NCBI GenBank assembly: GCA_949123685.1
Contig: CASBHZ010000081.1
Location: 1-13,109 of the forward strand
Direction: 5' to 3'
DNA: 13,109 nt
Source of the DNA: an uncultured Bacteroidales bacterium
GTDB taxonomy: Bacteria; Bacteroidota; Bacteroidia; Bacteroidales; Muribaculaceae
Under the pieces are notes generated by a model. It was not told the DNA's origin and made no database searches. It saw only the letters and a list, made by a program, of their open reading frames with translations. The translations under genes were made by a program, and so were the position numbers. Within the stretch, counting starts at the first letter, position 1; the number at the start of each line of letters is the position of its first letter. This document shows, in pieces, positions 1 to 6,986 of the stretch.

Positions 1-2
1 AA

Positions 3-1271
3 GTCAAGTCAGCCATGATTGCGCGTATCGGGACATTCTTGCAGGCACGTTCAGGAATAAATCCCTCAGTGATAACCTTGCTTCAGGAATTTGTAAACAG
101 AGACATATACCCGTTCATCCCTCAGCACGGCAGTGTCGGAGCCAGCGGAGATCTCGTTCAGCTCGCACACATAGCACTGTGTCTCATAGGAGAAGGGAAA
201 GTGCATTTCAGAGGGGAATGGAGACCTACGGCAGATGTGCTTAAAGAGGAAGGGCTCGAACCTATGGGCATCTACATACGTGAAGGACTTTCCGTAACCA
301 ACGGCACATCGGTGATGACCGGAATCTCTATAGTGAATCAATATTATGCCGACAATCTTCTTAAATATGCAGTAATCGCCGGAGCCTGGATAAATGAGAT
401 TGCAGATTCTTTCGATGATTATATGTCTGTTGAAGAGAATATATGCCGTCGCCAACCGGGACAACAAGTGATCGCCCGTTGGTTACGTGAAGTTAGCGAA
501 GGCAGCAAGCACCTCCAGAAAAGGGAACATGAACTGTATGATCCGACAAAAAACAGGGATACCTATTTCGAACACAAGGTGCAGGCATATTATTCATTGC
601 GTTGCATTCCCCAAATATACGGACCGATATTCGACACATTGAAAAATGCTTCGGAAGTGCTTCAGAACGAAGTCAATTCAGCCTGCGACAATCCCATAGT
701 GGATTACACGTCAAAAAACATCTACCATGGCGGGAATTTCCATGGAGACTACATATCTCTCGAAGAAGACAAGGTAAAGATAGCCATGGTTCGTCTTGCC
801 ATGACAGCGGAACGACAGCTCAATTACCTTTTCCACGACCGTATCAACGGAATCCTTCCCCCTTTCCTCAACCTCGGAGTGCTTGGACTCAATTACGGCA
901 TGCAGGCATGTCAGTTCACGGCAACCTCCACTACGGCAGAATGCCAAACCCTTGCCATGCCCAATTATGTTCACAGCATTCCAAATAACAATGACAATCA
1001 GGACATAGTGAGCATGGGCACCAACTCGGCACTACTCTGCAGAAAGGTTATTGACAACGCTTATCAAGTAATGTCAATTCTATATGTAGCCCTTGCACAG
1101 GCAACAGACTGCCTTGATCTCTCCGGCAAACTTGCGCCCAAGACAAAAGAACAATATGACGCAATCCGTGCCATATGTCCTAAATTTGTCGATGACACGC
1201 CTTTCTACAAAGAATTAGCTGAAACAGAAAACTATCTGAGAACGAACATCGTCACCTATTTGAACTCATGA
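3..1271 (+). CDS. Aromatic amino acid ammonia-lyase, probably tyrosine ammonia-lyase (5' partial)
   Basis: Removes ammonia from an aromatic amino acid, most likely tyrosine giving p-coumarate, the aryl starter of the polyene. The frame is open to the window edge, and the codons before the first ATG at 15 (Val-Lys-Ser-Ala) fit the family, so the gene begins upstream; about 95 residues are missing compared with a full lyase of roughly 500. The Ala-Ser-Gly triplet that cyclises to the MIO electrophile is at 141-149. Other family blocks are present: NGTSVMTG, YYSLRCIPQ, GGNFHGDYISLE, FTATSTTAE and HSIPNNNDNQD. These closely resemble, from memory, the Flavobacterium johnsoniae tyrosine ammonia-lyase of the flexirubin cluster. 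The residue pair deciding His versus Tyr preference lies in the missing part, so substrate is inferred from overall similarity and from the pigment neighbours. Its stop overlaps the next start by 4 bp (ATGA), implying translational coupling. Confidence 0.9.
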   Translation, partial: VKSAMIARIGTFLQARSGINPSVITLLQEFVNRDIYPFIPQHGSVGASGDLVQLAHIALCLIGEGKVHFRGEWRPTADVLKEEGLEPMGIYIREGLSVTNGTSVMTGISIVNQYYADNLLKYAVIAGAWINEIADSFDDYMSVEENICRRQPGQQVIARWLREVSEGSKHLQKREHELYDPTKNRDTYFEHKVQAYYSLRCIPQIYGPIFDTLKNASEVLQNEVNSACDNPIVDYTSKNIYHGGNFHGDYISLEEDKVKIAMVRLAMTAERQLNYLFHDRINGILPPFLNLGVLGLNYGMQACQFTATSTTAECQTLAMPNYVHSIPNNNDNQDIVSMGTNSALLCRKVIDNAYQVMSILYVALAQATDCLDLSGKLAPKTKEQYDAIRAICPKFVDDTPFYKELAETENYLRTNIVTYLNS

Positions 1272-1993
1272 ACTACGCATTGATAACAGGAGGCTCGCGC
1301 GGAATCGGCGCTGCGATCTGCAAACGTCTCGCTTCGCAGGGACTTGGAATAATCATCAATTACCATTCCAACGAAGCTGCCGCCCGTGAAGTGGCGAATG
1401 ATATTGAAAACGCCGGGGGCACAGCAGAGTTGCTACCATTTGATGTAAGCTGTGAAGAATCAGTAGACTCTGCATTGGAGCTTTGGGAGGAAAGTCACTC
1501 GGGTGACCGCATCACCGTGCTCGTCAACAATGCGGGGATAAGGGAGGATAACCTGATGATATTCATGCAGTCAGAACAATGGCACAAGGTAATCAATACC
1601 ACCCTTGACGGTTTTTTCTATGTGACGAGAAGAGTTCTCAAAGGAATGTTGACAAAACGCTTCGGGAGAATAATCAACATAGCATCGTTGTCCGGTCTTA
1701 AAGGACTGCCGGGACAGGCAAATTACTCAGCGGCAAAAGCCGCATTAATCGGGGCGACAAAGGCACTCGCCCAGGAAGTGGCTCCACGCAAAGTCACTGT
1801 CAACGCCGTAGCCCCCGGATTCATACGATCAGACATGACAAAGGGACTCAACGAAGATGAACTTAAAAAATTAGTGCCTCTCGGACGTTTCGGCGAAGCT
1901 GAAGAAGTCGCAAACCTCGTTGCTTTCCTTGCATCTCCTGACTCCTCATACATAACCGGAGAAACAATCTCGATCAACGGTGGTCTTTACTAA
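1268..1993 (+). CDS. FabG-like 3-oxoacyl-ACP reductase of the polyene pathway
   Basis: Short-chain dehydrogenase/reductase of 241 residues, the normal FabG length. It would reduce each beta-ketoacyl-ACP to the 3-hydroxy form with NADPH in the cytoplasm. Visible signatures are the Rossmann glycine motif TGGSRGIG (7-14), NNAG at 87-90, catalytic Ser140, the Tyr153-x3-Lys157 pair, and the PG turn at 183-184. A C-terminal substrate/tetramer region ends in ETISINGGLY. The ATG overlaps the lyase stop by 4 bp. It occupies the role of ApeQ in proteobacterial aryl polyene clusters; housekeeping FabG is unlikely because it sits between a tyrosine-lyase-like gene and cluster ketosynthases. Function as a ketoreductase is very likely; strict pathway dedication is inferred. 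Confidence 0.93.
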   Translation: MNYALITGGSRGIGAAICKRLASQGLGIIINYHSNEAAAREVANDIENAGGTAELLPFDVSCEESVDSALELWEESHSGDRITVLVNNAGIREDNLMIFMQSEQWHKVINTTLDGFFYVTRRVLKGMLTKRFGRIINIASLSGLKGLPGQANYSAAKAALIGATKALAQEVAPRKVTVNAVAPGFIRSDMTKGLNEDELKKLVPLGRFGEAEEVANLVAFLASPDSSYITGETISINGGLY

Positions 1994-2017
1994 TTTAAAG
2001 CTTTTAAACTTTTAAAG

Positions 2018-3253
2018 ATGAGCAGAAGAGTAGTGATAACAGGTATGGGAATATGGTCCTGTATCGGCAAAAATAAAGAAGAAGTAAGGGATTCGCTGTT
2101 TCACGGCAAATCTGGAATAGGACTTGAAAAGGAACGGCTGGAATACGGCTACCGGTCGGGACTGACTGGTATCGTTGAGCATCCCAAACTTAAAGGCATC
2201 CTCGACCGGCGCACCCGTGTGGGACTTTCCGAAGAAGCGGAATACGCATACATGGCAGCAAAAGAGGCATTCGATGAAGCGAATGTGACCGACGATTACC
2301 TTAAAGAAAACGAAGTCGGAATCATATTCGGCAATGACTCATCGGCAAAACCTGTAATAGAAGCTGCCGAAATCATGAGGGAGAAACATGATTCCGCCTT
2401 GATCGGTTCGGGCTATATATTCCAGTCCATGAACTCCACGGTCAACATGAACCTAAGCACCATATTTCACCTAAAAGGTGTAAATTTCACCGTGAGTGCC
2501 GCCTGCGCAAGCGGATCACATTCTATAGGGCTTGCCTACATGCTCATAAAACAGGGGCTTCAGGATATGGTGCTTGCCGGAGGAGCACAAGAAACCAACT
2601 ATTTCTCGATGGCGACTTTCGATGCCCTGAACGCATTTTCAGTGCGCATGGATGACCCGCAGAAGGCTTCAAGACCTTTTGACGTATCCCGCGACGGGCT
2701 GATTCCCAGCGGCGGCGCGGCAGCCCTGGTTTTGGAAGACTATGACCACGCAGTGGCTCGCGGTGCAAATATTCTCGCCGAAGTGACCGGTTATGGCTTC
2801 TCATCGAACGGAGGAGGCATATCACAGCCAAGCGATGACGGCTCTCTGAAAGCAATGAGCCGCGCCATGGAGGATGCCGGCATCACTGCAGATGACATAG
2901 ATTATATTAACGCTCATGCGACTTCCACCCCACAGGGAGACGAATTTGAAGCGATAGCACTCGACCGACTTTTCCGTGGCAAGAAAGCCTTGATTAGCTC
3001 CACCAAAGGAATGACCGGACATGAATGCTGGATGGCGGGCGCAAGCGAGATCGTATATAGCGTTATAATGATGCAAAACAATTTCGTGGCTCCCAACATA
3101 AATCTTGAGCAACCCTGCGAAGCCGCCGCAAACCTTAACATCGCAAGGGATACAATTGAAACCCCTCTCAACATTATACTCTCCAACTCGTTCGGTTTCG
3201 GAGGCACCAACAGCGCATTGATAATCCGCAAGATCGGGCATCATAAGCCATAA
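2018..3253 (+). CDS. Beta-ketoacyl-ACP synthase (KAS I/II type), ketosynthase 1
   Basis: Decarboxylative Claisen condensation of malonyl-ACP with the growing acyl chain. The 411-residue protein has the full KAS fold: VVITGMG at the N terminus (5-11), nucleophile Cys163 in SAACASG, His300 in NAHATSTPQGD, His335 in the TGHE segment, and GFGGTN at 393-398. The second histidine loop reads GHECWMAGA instead of the common GHxLGAAG, a family-specific variation near the active site that may adapt the pocket to a rigid polyene chain (inference). It starts 24 bp after the reductase, behind an AT-rich leader with no strong Shine-Dalgarno. One of three Cys-containing ketosynthases in the window; sequence alone does not say which initiates and which elongates. 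Confidence 0.93.
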   Translation: MSRRVVITGMGIWSCIGKNKEEVRDSLFHGKSGIGLEKERLEYGYRSGLTGIVEHPKLKGILDRRTRVGLSEEAEYAYMAAKEAFDEANVTDDYLKENEVGIIFGNDSSAKPVIEAAEIMREKHDSALIGSGYIFQSMNSTVNMNLSTIFHLKGVNFTVSAACASGSHSIGLAYMLIKQGLQDMVLAGGAQETNYFSMATFDALNAFSVRMDDPQKASRPFDVSRDGLIPSGGAAALVLEDYDHAVARGANILAEVTGYGFSSNGGGISQPSDDGSLKAMSRAMEDAGITADDIDYINAHATSTPQGDEFEAIALDRLFRGKKALISSTKGMTGHECWMAGASEIVYSVIMMQNNFVAPNINLEQPCEAAANLNIARDTIETPLNIILSNSFGFGGTNSALIIRKIGHHKP

Positions 3254-3318
3254 GAGGTTGCCGCAACAAAACGGATCCACCAAAGTCGAACACCCACTTA
3301 AAACCTAACATCAAAAAT

Positions 3319-4158
3319 ATGAAGCAGGCTTTCTTTAAAATCTTAATGACCATATGCATGGCATTTATTGGCGTGCTCAGTGCAAACGCTGCAGAACTGC
3401 AGGAAGTGGTATACCTTAAAAACGGCAGTGTGATCCGTGGAGTGATTCTCGAAATGACTCCTGACAAAACCATAAAAATCCAGACAACGGACGGGAATAT
3501 ATTCGTCTACCAGATGGCAGAGGTAGAAAAGATTACAAAAGAAAAACCATTCGAAAAGAAGACCGAGAATAATAACAGTTACAACTATAATTATAGCTAT
3601 AGTTATAGCCATAGCCAAGATTATAAATATGAACCATACGGATGGGAAAAATCACCTCGATACCGAGGATTTGTATCGTTATCAACTGTAATAGGATTGG
3701 GAGATTACGACTTGTTCCGCCTTATGCTTACCACTTCCCATGGCATCCAGCTTACACCCGAGATATTCATTGGCGCCGGAATAGGATTGGCTTCATGGGT
3801 AGACATATCGGACTACATGGACTATGAGGACGATACATATACGAGCGTACCTATCTTCGCCAATATTCGCGGAGAGTTACACAATATATTTAGAAAGAAC
3901 TTCTCTCCATATCTTGACGTGAAAGTAGGCTATAGCGTGGCAGACATACAGGGTGTATTCTTCACACCGGAAGCGGGCTGTCATTTTTATTTCGGACATA
4001 AGAAATTAGGTCTCGGTTTCGGTATCGGTTATCACCTTCAACAAACGGAAGTAACTGAATACTGGTGGGATTATGGATCAAAATATCCTATGGAACGATG
4101 GAGCACCAGCCGGAAGATACTCAACGGCATATCCCTAAGCGTAGCATTTGATTTTTAA
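3319..4158 (+). CDS. Exported outer-membrane beta-barrel protein with N-terminal SH3-like module and Tyr/Ser linker
   Basis: 279 residues, no named family recognised. A signal peptide covers about residues 1-24 with an A-x-A site (ANA|A). Residues 28-75 form a short all-beta module (VVYLKNGSVIRGVI... then TIKIQTTDG), a type often seen at the start of Bacteroidetes envelope proteins. Next comes a charged/Asn segment and a low-complexity linker YSYSYSHS (92-99). From about 115 alternating aromatic/glycine strands suggest an eight- to ten-strand barrel ending in LSVAFDF, a C-terminal aromatic typical of outer-membrane insertion. The barrel is related to the next gene product: both contain TSHG followed by a FIGAGI strand. 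It lies 65 bp after a ketosynthase and before a weak terminator, so it probably ends the first transcription unit. A role in placing or exporting the polyene is only a guess. Confidence 0.8.
   Translation: MKQAFFKILMTICMAFIGVLSANAAELQEVVYLKNGSVIRGVILEMTPDKTIKIQTTDGNIFVYQMAEVEKITKEKPFEKKTENNNSYNYNYSYSYSHSQDYKYEPYGWEKSPRYRGFVSLSTVIGLGDYDLFRLMLTTSHGIQLTPEIFIGAGIGLASWVDISDYMDYEDDTYTSVPIFANIRGELHNIFRKNFSPYLDVKVGYSVADIQGVFFTPEAGCHFYFGHKKLGLGFGIGYHLQQTEVTEYWWDYGSKYPMERWSTSRKILNGISLSVAFDF
3592..3615 (+). repeat. Four tandem hexamers, TATAGY type, inside a coding region
   Basis: Hexamers TATAGC, TATAGT, TATAGC and CATAGC run head to tail and encode the YSYSYSHS linker, residues 92-99 of the barrel protein. 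Slippage by one unit would add or remove Tyr-Ser without changing frame, so linker length could vary between strains. Confidence 0.7.
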
Positions 4159-4198
4159 ATAACTTCTTAACATATCCAAAATAAGTACGGGTGGGTAC

Positions 4199-4222
4199 AT
4201 ATGATTCTCATATTGATTTTTT
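4199..4222 (+). terminator. Weak rho-independent terminator candidate
   Basis: A 6-bp perfect stem, ATATGA at 4199-4204 paired with TCATAT at 4208-4213, with loop TTC, is followed by TGA and a run of six T at 4217-4222. The stem is AT-rich and the loop minimal, so termination may be partial. It lies 40 bp after the first barrel gene and upstream of the promoter at 4283, consistent with a transcription-unit boundary. Confidence 0.35.
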
Positions 4223-4254
4223 GCAAATTATAATTTATTGAGTATTAGTCAATT

Positions 4255-4263
4255 CCCCCCCCC
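4255..4263 (+). repeat. Homopolymeric tract of nine C upstream of a promoter
   Basis: Nine consecutive C stand out in an AT-rich intergenic region, ending 19 bp before the -33 element of the predicted promoter. Such tracts are prone to slippage, and a length change here would alter spacing of any upstream site relative to the promoter. No effect can be shown from sequence alone. Confidence 0.8.
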
Positions 4264-4282
4264 GAAAAATATTTCTGAATTA

Positions 4283-4314
4283 TTTGATATTTCATCGGGA
4301 AAAGTTTAAATTTG
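4283..4314 (+). promoter_or_regulatory. Bacteroidetes-type sigma-ABfr promoter
   Basis: TTTG at 4283-4286 and TAAATTTG at 4307-4314 are separated by 20 bp. This matches the Bacteroides -33 (TTTG) and -7 (TAnnTTTG) consensus with the expected 19-21 bp gap. Transcription would begin around 4320, leaving a leader of about 90 nt before the ATG at 4410. No matching promoter is seen elsewhere in the window, so it may drive the whole block from 4410 to the right end. Confidence 0.6.
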
Positions 4315-4335
4315 CATTATTTAAGCCATCGCCTT

Positions 4336-4364
4336 TATGAGGAATAAACAGGTTCATCCTCATA
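4336..4364 (+). promoter_or_regulatory. 5' leader hairpin containing a possible 12-codon ORF start
   Basis: TATGAGGA (4336-4343) is perfectly complementary to TCCTCATA (4357-4364), an 8-bp stem with a 13-nt loop, starting about 15 nt after the predicted transcription start. No T run follows, so it is not a simple terminator. An ATG inside the left arm (4337) opens a 12-codon reading frame ending at 4375 (MRNKQVHPHIRL). Regulatory meaning is unknown. Confidence 0.4.
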
Positions 4365-4409
4365 TCAGACTATAAACTAAACTTAGAACCTAACTTAAAC
4401 AAAAAAACG

Positions 4410-4976
4410 ATGAAAAAGATTCTTTTGATTGTCGCTGCAATGCTGATTACAGCATCCACAGCATCAGCCGTAAGATACAAAGGTTACGGCGAGATTAATG
4501 GAGGTGTGTTTATACCTTCCGACTATTACGGAGTGGGAGGACTTGCAGGAATATCCACAAGCCATGGTGTTGAAATTATTCAAGGTCTTTTTATTGGTGC
4601 CGGCATAGATGCCAATTATGTCACTTTCACTGAGCCGGGACATGGAAGATACTCGGTTGAGGAGACTGATTACTCGGGCAATTTCGCAGTTTTCGCAGAA
4701 GGGCGCTATAATTTTCTACGCACCCGTCGCGTTTCTCCTTTCGTAGGACTCCGTCTTGGCGGCGGTTACGAGGGTGTTCAAGAACAAGGCTGTCTATATT
4801 TCTCACCTGCGGTAGGTATAACTATCAACCTCACGAAACGTTTCGGTCTGGATGCCAGCATAGGCTACAGCCTTTGGAGCGGACCGGATGAAAATTCTAA
4901 TGGCACCTATTATAATGACTATAGCAGAAAGGGTTCATTCAGTGGACTCGCCTTCCGTTTCGGTGTTCACTTCTAA
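4410..4976 (+). CDS. Small outer-membrane beta-barrel (porin-like) protein
   Basis: 188 residues, first gene after the predicted promoter. The signal peptide is clear: MKK, a hydrophobic core, then ASA|V with cleavage after residue 20. The mature part of about 168 residues is a run of alternating strands rich in Gly, Tyr and Phe (FVGLRLGGGYEGV, LDASIGYSLW) ending in FRFGVHF, the terminal Phe expected of a barrel assembled by Bam. The size suits an eight-strand barrel of the OMP_b-brl type. It is paralogous to the protein of 3319-4158: TSHG, the FIGAGI strand and the SPF/SPY strand occur in the same order, but it lacks the N-terminal module and Tyr/Ser linker. Sitting inside a pigment operon suggests a job at the outer membrane where aryl polyenes reside, but substrate and role are unknown. 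Confidence 0.82.
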   Translation: MKKILLIVAAMLITASTASAVRYKGYGEINGGVFIPSDYYGVGGLAGISTSHGVEIIQGLFIGAGIDANYVTFTEPGHGRYSVEETDYSGNFAVFAEGRYNFLRTRRVSPFVGLRLGGGYEGVQEQGCLYFSPAVGITINLTKRFGLDASIGYSLWSGPDENSNGTYYNDYSRKGSFSGLAFRFGVHF

Positions 4977-4987
4977 ACATGTAAGTT

Positions 4988-5518
4988 ATGAAAAAATTTT
5001 TAGTTGCCACACTTATGGCATTGATCGGGTGCATGACCTCTTTCGCAGGAGACGATATGAAAGTGACAGATGGATCACTCGCACCGCTCAAAGAGGGCGG
5101 GATAGCCACCATTACAATAAACATGGCAGACACGAAGTTCGACAACAAGATACCTCTTCGCGAAGATTCACGGTTTGCTGACATTGATAAAGTCATTCCT
5201 GAATTCGAATCAGAATTTGTGCGCGAGTTCAACGAGCATGCAAAGAAATTTAAAATGACAAAAGAAGAATTCGAAGCACAATACAAATTCACACTCGATG
5301 TAACAAATCTTGACGTCTACATCAATGTCTTCTCTTTCAAAGGAGGAGTAGGCACAAAGATTTGGGGAACACTCACCATCTCAAAAGGCAACGAGAAAGT
5401 AGCGGTTGTAACCTTGAAATCATTCGAGAGTAGCGGTATAACATATGCTGTCAGTCTTGAAGAGACTTTTGAAGTATTTGCAAAAGATCTCGCCAAGAAA
5501 ATAAACAAAGGGAAATAA
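4988..5518 (+). CDS. Small exported protein, periplasmic or lipoprotein, function unknown
   Basis: 176 residues with an N-terminal export signal. Two processing readings compete: a lipobox LIGC with Cys15, giving a lipoprotein, or signal peptidase I cutting after SFA (residue 20). The hydrophobic stretch before Cys15 is short (about 11 residues), so the call stays open. The mature part has a charged helical region near 65-100 (ESEFVREFNEHAKKFKM) and then strands (TLDVTNLDVYINVFSF, KIWGTLTIS, KVAVVTLKSF), closing with an amphipathic helix (FAKDLAKKINKGK). I do not recognise the family; the pattern of a strand pair before a terminal FAKDLAKKI-type helix recalls small Bacteroidetes periplasmic proteins. 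It starts 11 bp after the barrel gene and 20 bp before the methyltransferase, so it is co-transcribed with both. Confidence 0.75.
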   Translation: MKKFLVATLMALIGCMTSFAGDDMKVTDGSLAPLKEGGIATITINMADTKFDNKIPLREDSRFADIDKVIPEFESEFVREFNEHAKKFKMTKEEFEAQYKFTLDVTNLDVYINVFSFKGGVGTKIWGTLTISKGNEKVAVVTLKSFESSGITYAVSLEETFEVFAKDLAKKINKGK

Positions 5519-5538
5519 TCTTATCAATATCCCCGACA

Positions 5539-6648
5539 ATGAATTTATTTCCGGAATTAAAGGATAAATACACAAAGGAAACGATGAACGCCCGCGAGGC
5601 ACAACGCCTCGCGGAGTTTATCGCTTTCGGACCTGTTATATTCCAGACCGCACGCATAATGCTCAATTCCGGCATTATGGATATGCTTCGCGACAACGAT
5701 AACAACCATGGCAATGGCATGACTATCGATGAAGTCGCAAAAAAAGCGAATCTGTCAACCTATGCAGCTAAATGTCTCTTAGAGGCATCGCTATGTATAG
5801 GTATAATACTTGTAGATCCGGACACCGACAGATTCCGAATCTCCAAAACCGGATGGTTCCTTATAAATGACCCTGCCACCAAGGTAAATATCAATTTCAA
5901 TCATGATGTGAACTATCTCGGTTGGTTCAACCTTGAAGAAGCATTGAGAGAAGGGAAACCCGCAGGCTTGAAGACCCTTGGCAACTGGCATACCATATAT
6001 GAGGGCCTCTCATCCCTACCTCCTCAGATTCAGAAAAGCTGGTTTGATTTCGACCATTTCTATTCCGACAATTCATTTGCCCAGGCTCTTGAAATCGTGT
6101 TTGCCAACAAACCTCGCACATTGCTTGACGTAGGTGGCAACACGGGACGCTGGGCATTACGCTGTGTAGGACATGACTCGAATGTGAAAGTCACAATTCT
6201 CGACCTGCCCCAACAGATTGGCATGATGAGGGCAAACATCGACGGGAAAGTGGGCGCAGACCGGATAGACGGATTAGGCGCAGATTTGCTGGATGAAAAT
6301 ACGGAAATGCCCTCCGACCGTAAATTCGAGGCAATATGGATGAGTCAGTTCCTTGACTGCTTCAGTGAAGAACAGATTGTAAGCATATTGCGCCGGGCAT
6401 CAAAGGTTATGAATAAAGATTCACGTCTTTATATTATGGAAACCTTATGGGACCGTCAACGTTTTGAGACCGCTGCATTATGCCTCACCTTGACCAGCCT
6501 ATATTTCACGGCAATTGCCAACGGCAACAGCAAGATGTATCATTCTGAAGACCTGGAGCGCCTCGTTGAAGAAGCCGGACTTGAAATCGAGGCGATCCAC
6601 GACCATCTCGGGCAAGGTCACAGCATACTTATTTGTAAATTAAAATAA
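5539..6648 (+). CDS. SAM-dependent methyltransferase with winged-helix dimerisation domain
   Basis: 369 residues, laid out like the O-methyltransferase family (dimerisation winged helix, then class I Rossmann domain). The N-terminal part has a helix-turn-helix-like region (MTIDEVAKKANLSTYAAKCLLE, about 61-82). SAM-binding motif I is LLDVGGNTG at 195-203, and the acidic ribose-binding residue is Asp222 in LDLPQQ. Where most O-methyltransferases carry a catalytic His (the HDW motif), this protein reads FLDCFSEEQ at 271-279, with Leu272 at the expected His position. It could therefore be a ring C-methyltransferase; both aryl C- and O-methyl groups are known in this pigment class. Neighbours suggest it modifies the aryl head group or its ACP/CoA ester. 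The first ATG is used; Met16 is an alternative. Methyltransferase assignment is firm, target inferred. Confidence 0.88.
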   Translation: MNLFPELKDKYTKETMNAREAQRLAEFIAFGPVIFQTARIMLNSGIMDMLRDNDNNHGNGMTIDEVAKKANLSTYAAKCLLEASLCIGIILVDPDTDRFRISKTGWFLINDPATKVNINFNHDVNYLGWFNLEEALREGKPAGLKTLGNWHTIYEGLSSLPPQIQKSWFDFDHFYSDNSFAQALEIVFANKPRTLLDVGGNTGRWALRCVGHDSNVKVTILDLPQQIGMMRANIDGKVGADRIDGLGADLLDENTEMPSDRKFEAIWMSQFLDCFSEEQIVSILRRASKVMNKDSRLYIMETLWDRQRFETAALCLTLTSLYFTAIANGNSKMYHSEDLERLVEEAGLEIEAIHDHLGQGHSILICKLK

Positions 6649-6662
6649 TTAGAGCTATTATA

Positions 6663-6690
6663 TTTTCAGCAATTGCCTGAAAACTGAAAA
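6663..6690 (+). other. Intercistronic hairpin with duplicated 3' arm, upstream of ACP gene
   Basis: TTTTCAG at 6663-6669 pairs perfectly with CTGAAAA at 6677-6683 (7 bp, 7-nt loop). The same arm is repeated at once at 6684-6690, so two alternative pairings exist. It fills most of the 52-bp gap before the ACP start and has no following T run. A role in mRNA processing or ACP expression is only a possibility. Confidence 0.4.
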
Positions 6691-6700
6691 CCAAAACAAC

Positions 6701-6949
6701 ATGAACCGTAAAGAAATAGAAAGTAAAGTACGCGACTTCCTTATCGAAGACTTGGAGGTGGATGAAGAAAAAATCTTCCCCGAAGCAAAACTGAAGGATG
6801 ATGTGGGCATTGACAGCCTCGACTTCGTGGATATAGTGGTAATAGTAGAGAAAAATTTCGGCTTCAAGATAAAACCGGAAGAGATGGCGGGGGTAATAAC
6901 CCTAAATGATTTCTACAGCTATATCGAACAGAAAGTAAACGAGAAATAG
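6701..6949 (+). CDS. Acyl carrier protein 1 (DSL type)
   Basis: 82 residues, acidic, the size of a free-standing ACP. It carries the substrate and growing chain as thioesters on 4'-phosphopantetheine. The attachment Ser39 lies in GIDSLDFVD (codon at 6815-6817), preceded by LKDDV as in typical fatty-acid and polyketide ACPs; helix IV is FYSYIEQKVNE. The gene sits 52 bp after the methyltransferase and before the acyltransferase. A second, divergent ACP lies at 10516, matching the two-ACP layout of known aryl polyene clusters (ApeE/ApeF). Which carries the starter and which the extender cannot be told from sequence. Confidence 0.92.
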   Translation: MNRKEIESKVRDFLIEDLEVDEEKIFPEAKLKDDVGIDSLDFVDIVVIVEKNFGFKIKPEEMAGVITLNDFYSYIEQKVNEK

Positions 6950-6986
6950 AACCTGCTGGCAGGACCTACTTCTAAATAATGCCGAT

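Noticed and set aside
1..14. Adapter or vector at the left edge
   Set aside because: The first bases translate to lyase-family residues in frame, so they are genuine.
602..988. 128-codon + strand frame inside the lyase gene
   Set aside because: Out-of-frame shadow of a conserved enzyme; its translation is low-complexity His/Arg/Pro-rich.
15..1271. Histidine ammonia-lyase (hutH) of histidine degradation
   Set aside because: Overall sequence is much closer to the flexirubin-cluster tyrosine lyase as I remember it, and no hutU, hutI or hutG neighbours are present; the deciding residues are outside the window, so this is not excluded absolutely.
3257..3267. GTTG-CCG-CAAC dyad after ketosynthase 1
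   Set aside because: Only a 4-bp stem and no T run, too weak for a terminator.
2822..3283. 153-codon minus-strand frame
   Set aside because: Antisense to ketosynthase 1 with its second and third catalytic regions; no domain or promoter visible.
4185..4198. GTAC...GTAC repeat after the first barrel gene
   Set aside because: A 4-bp self-palindrome repeated by chance is enough to explain it; the nearby ATATGA/TCATAT stem is the better terminator candidate.
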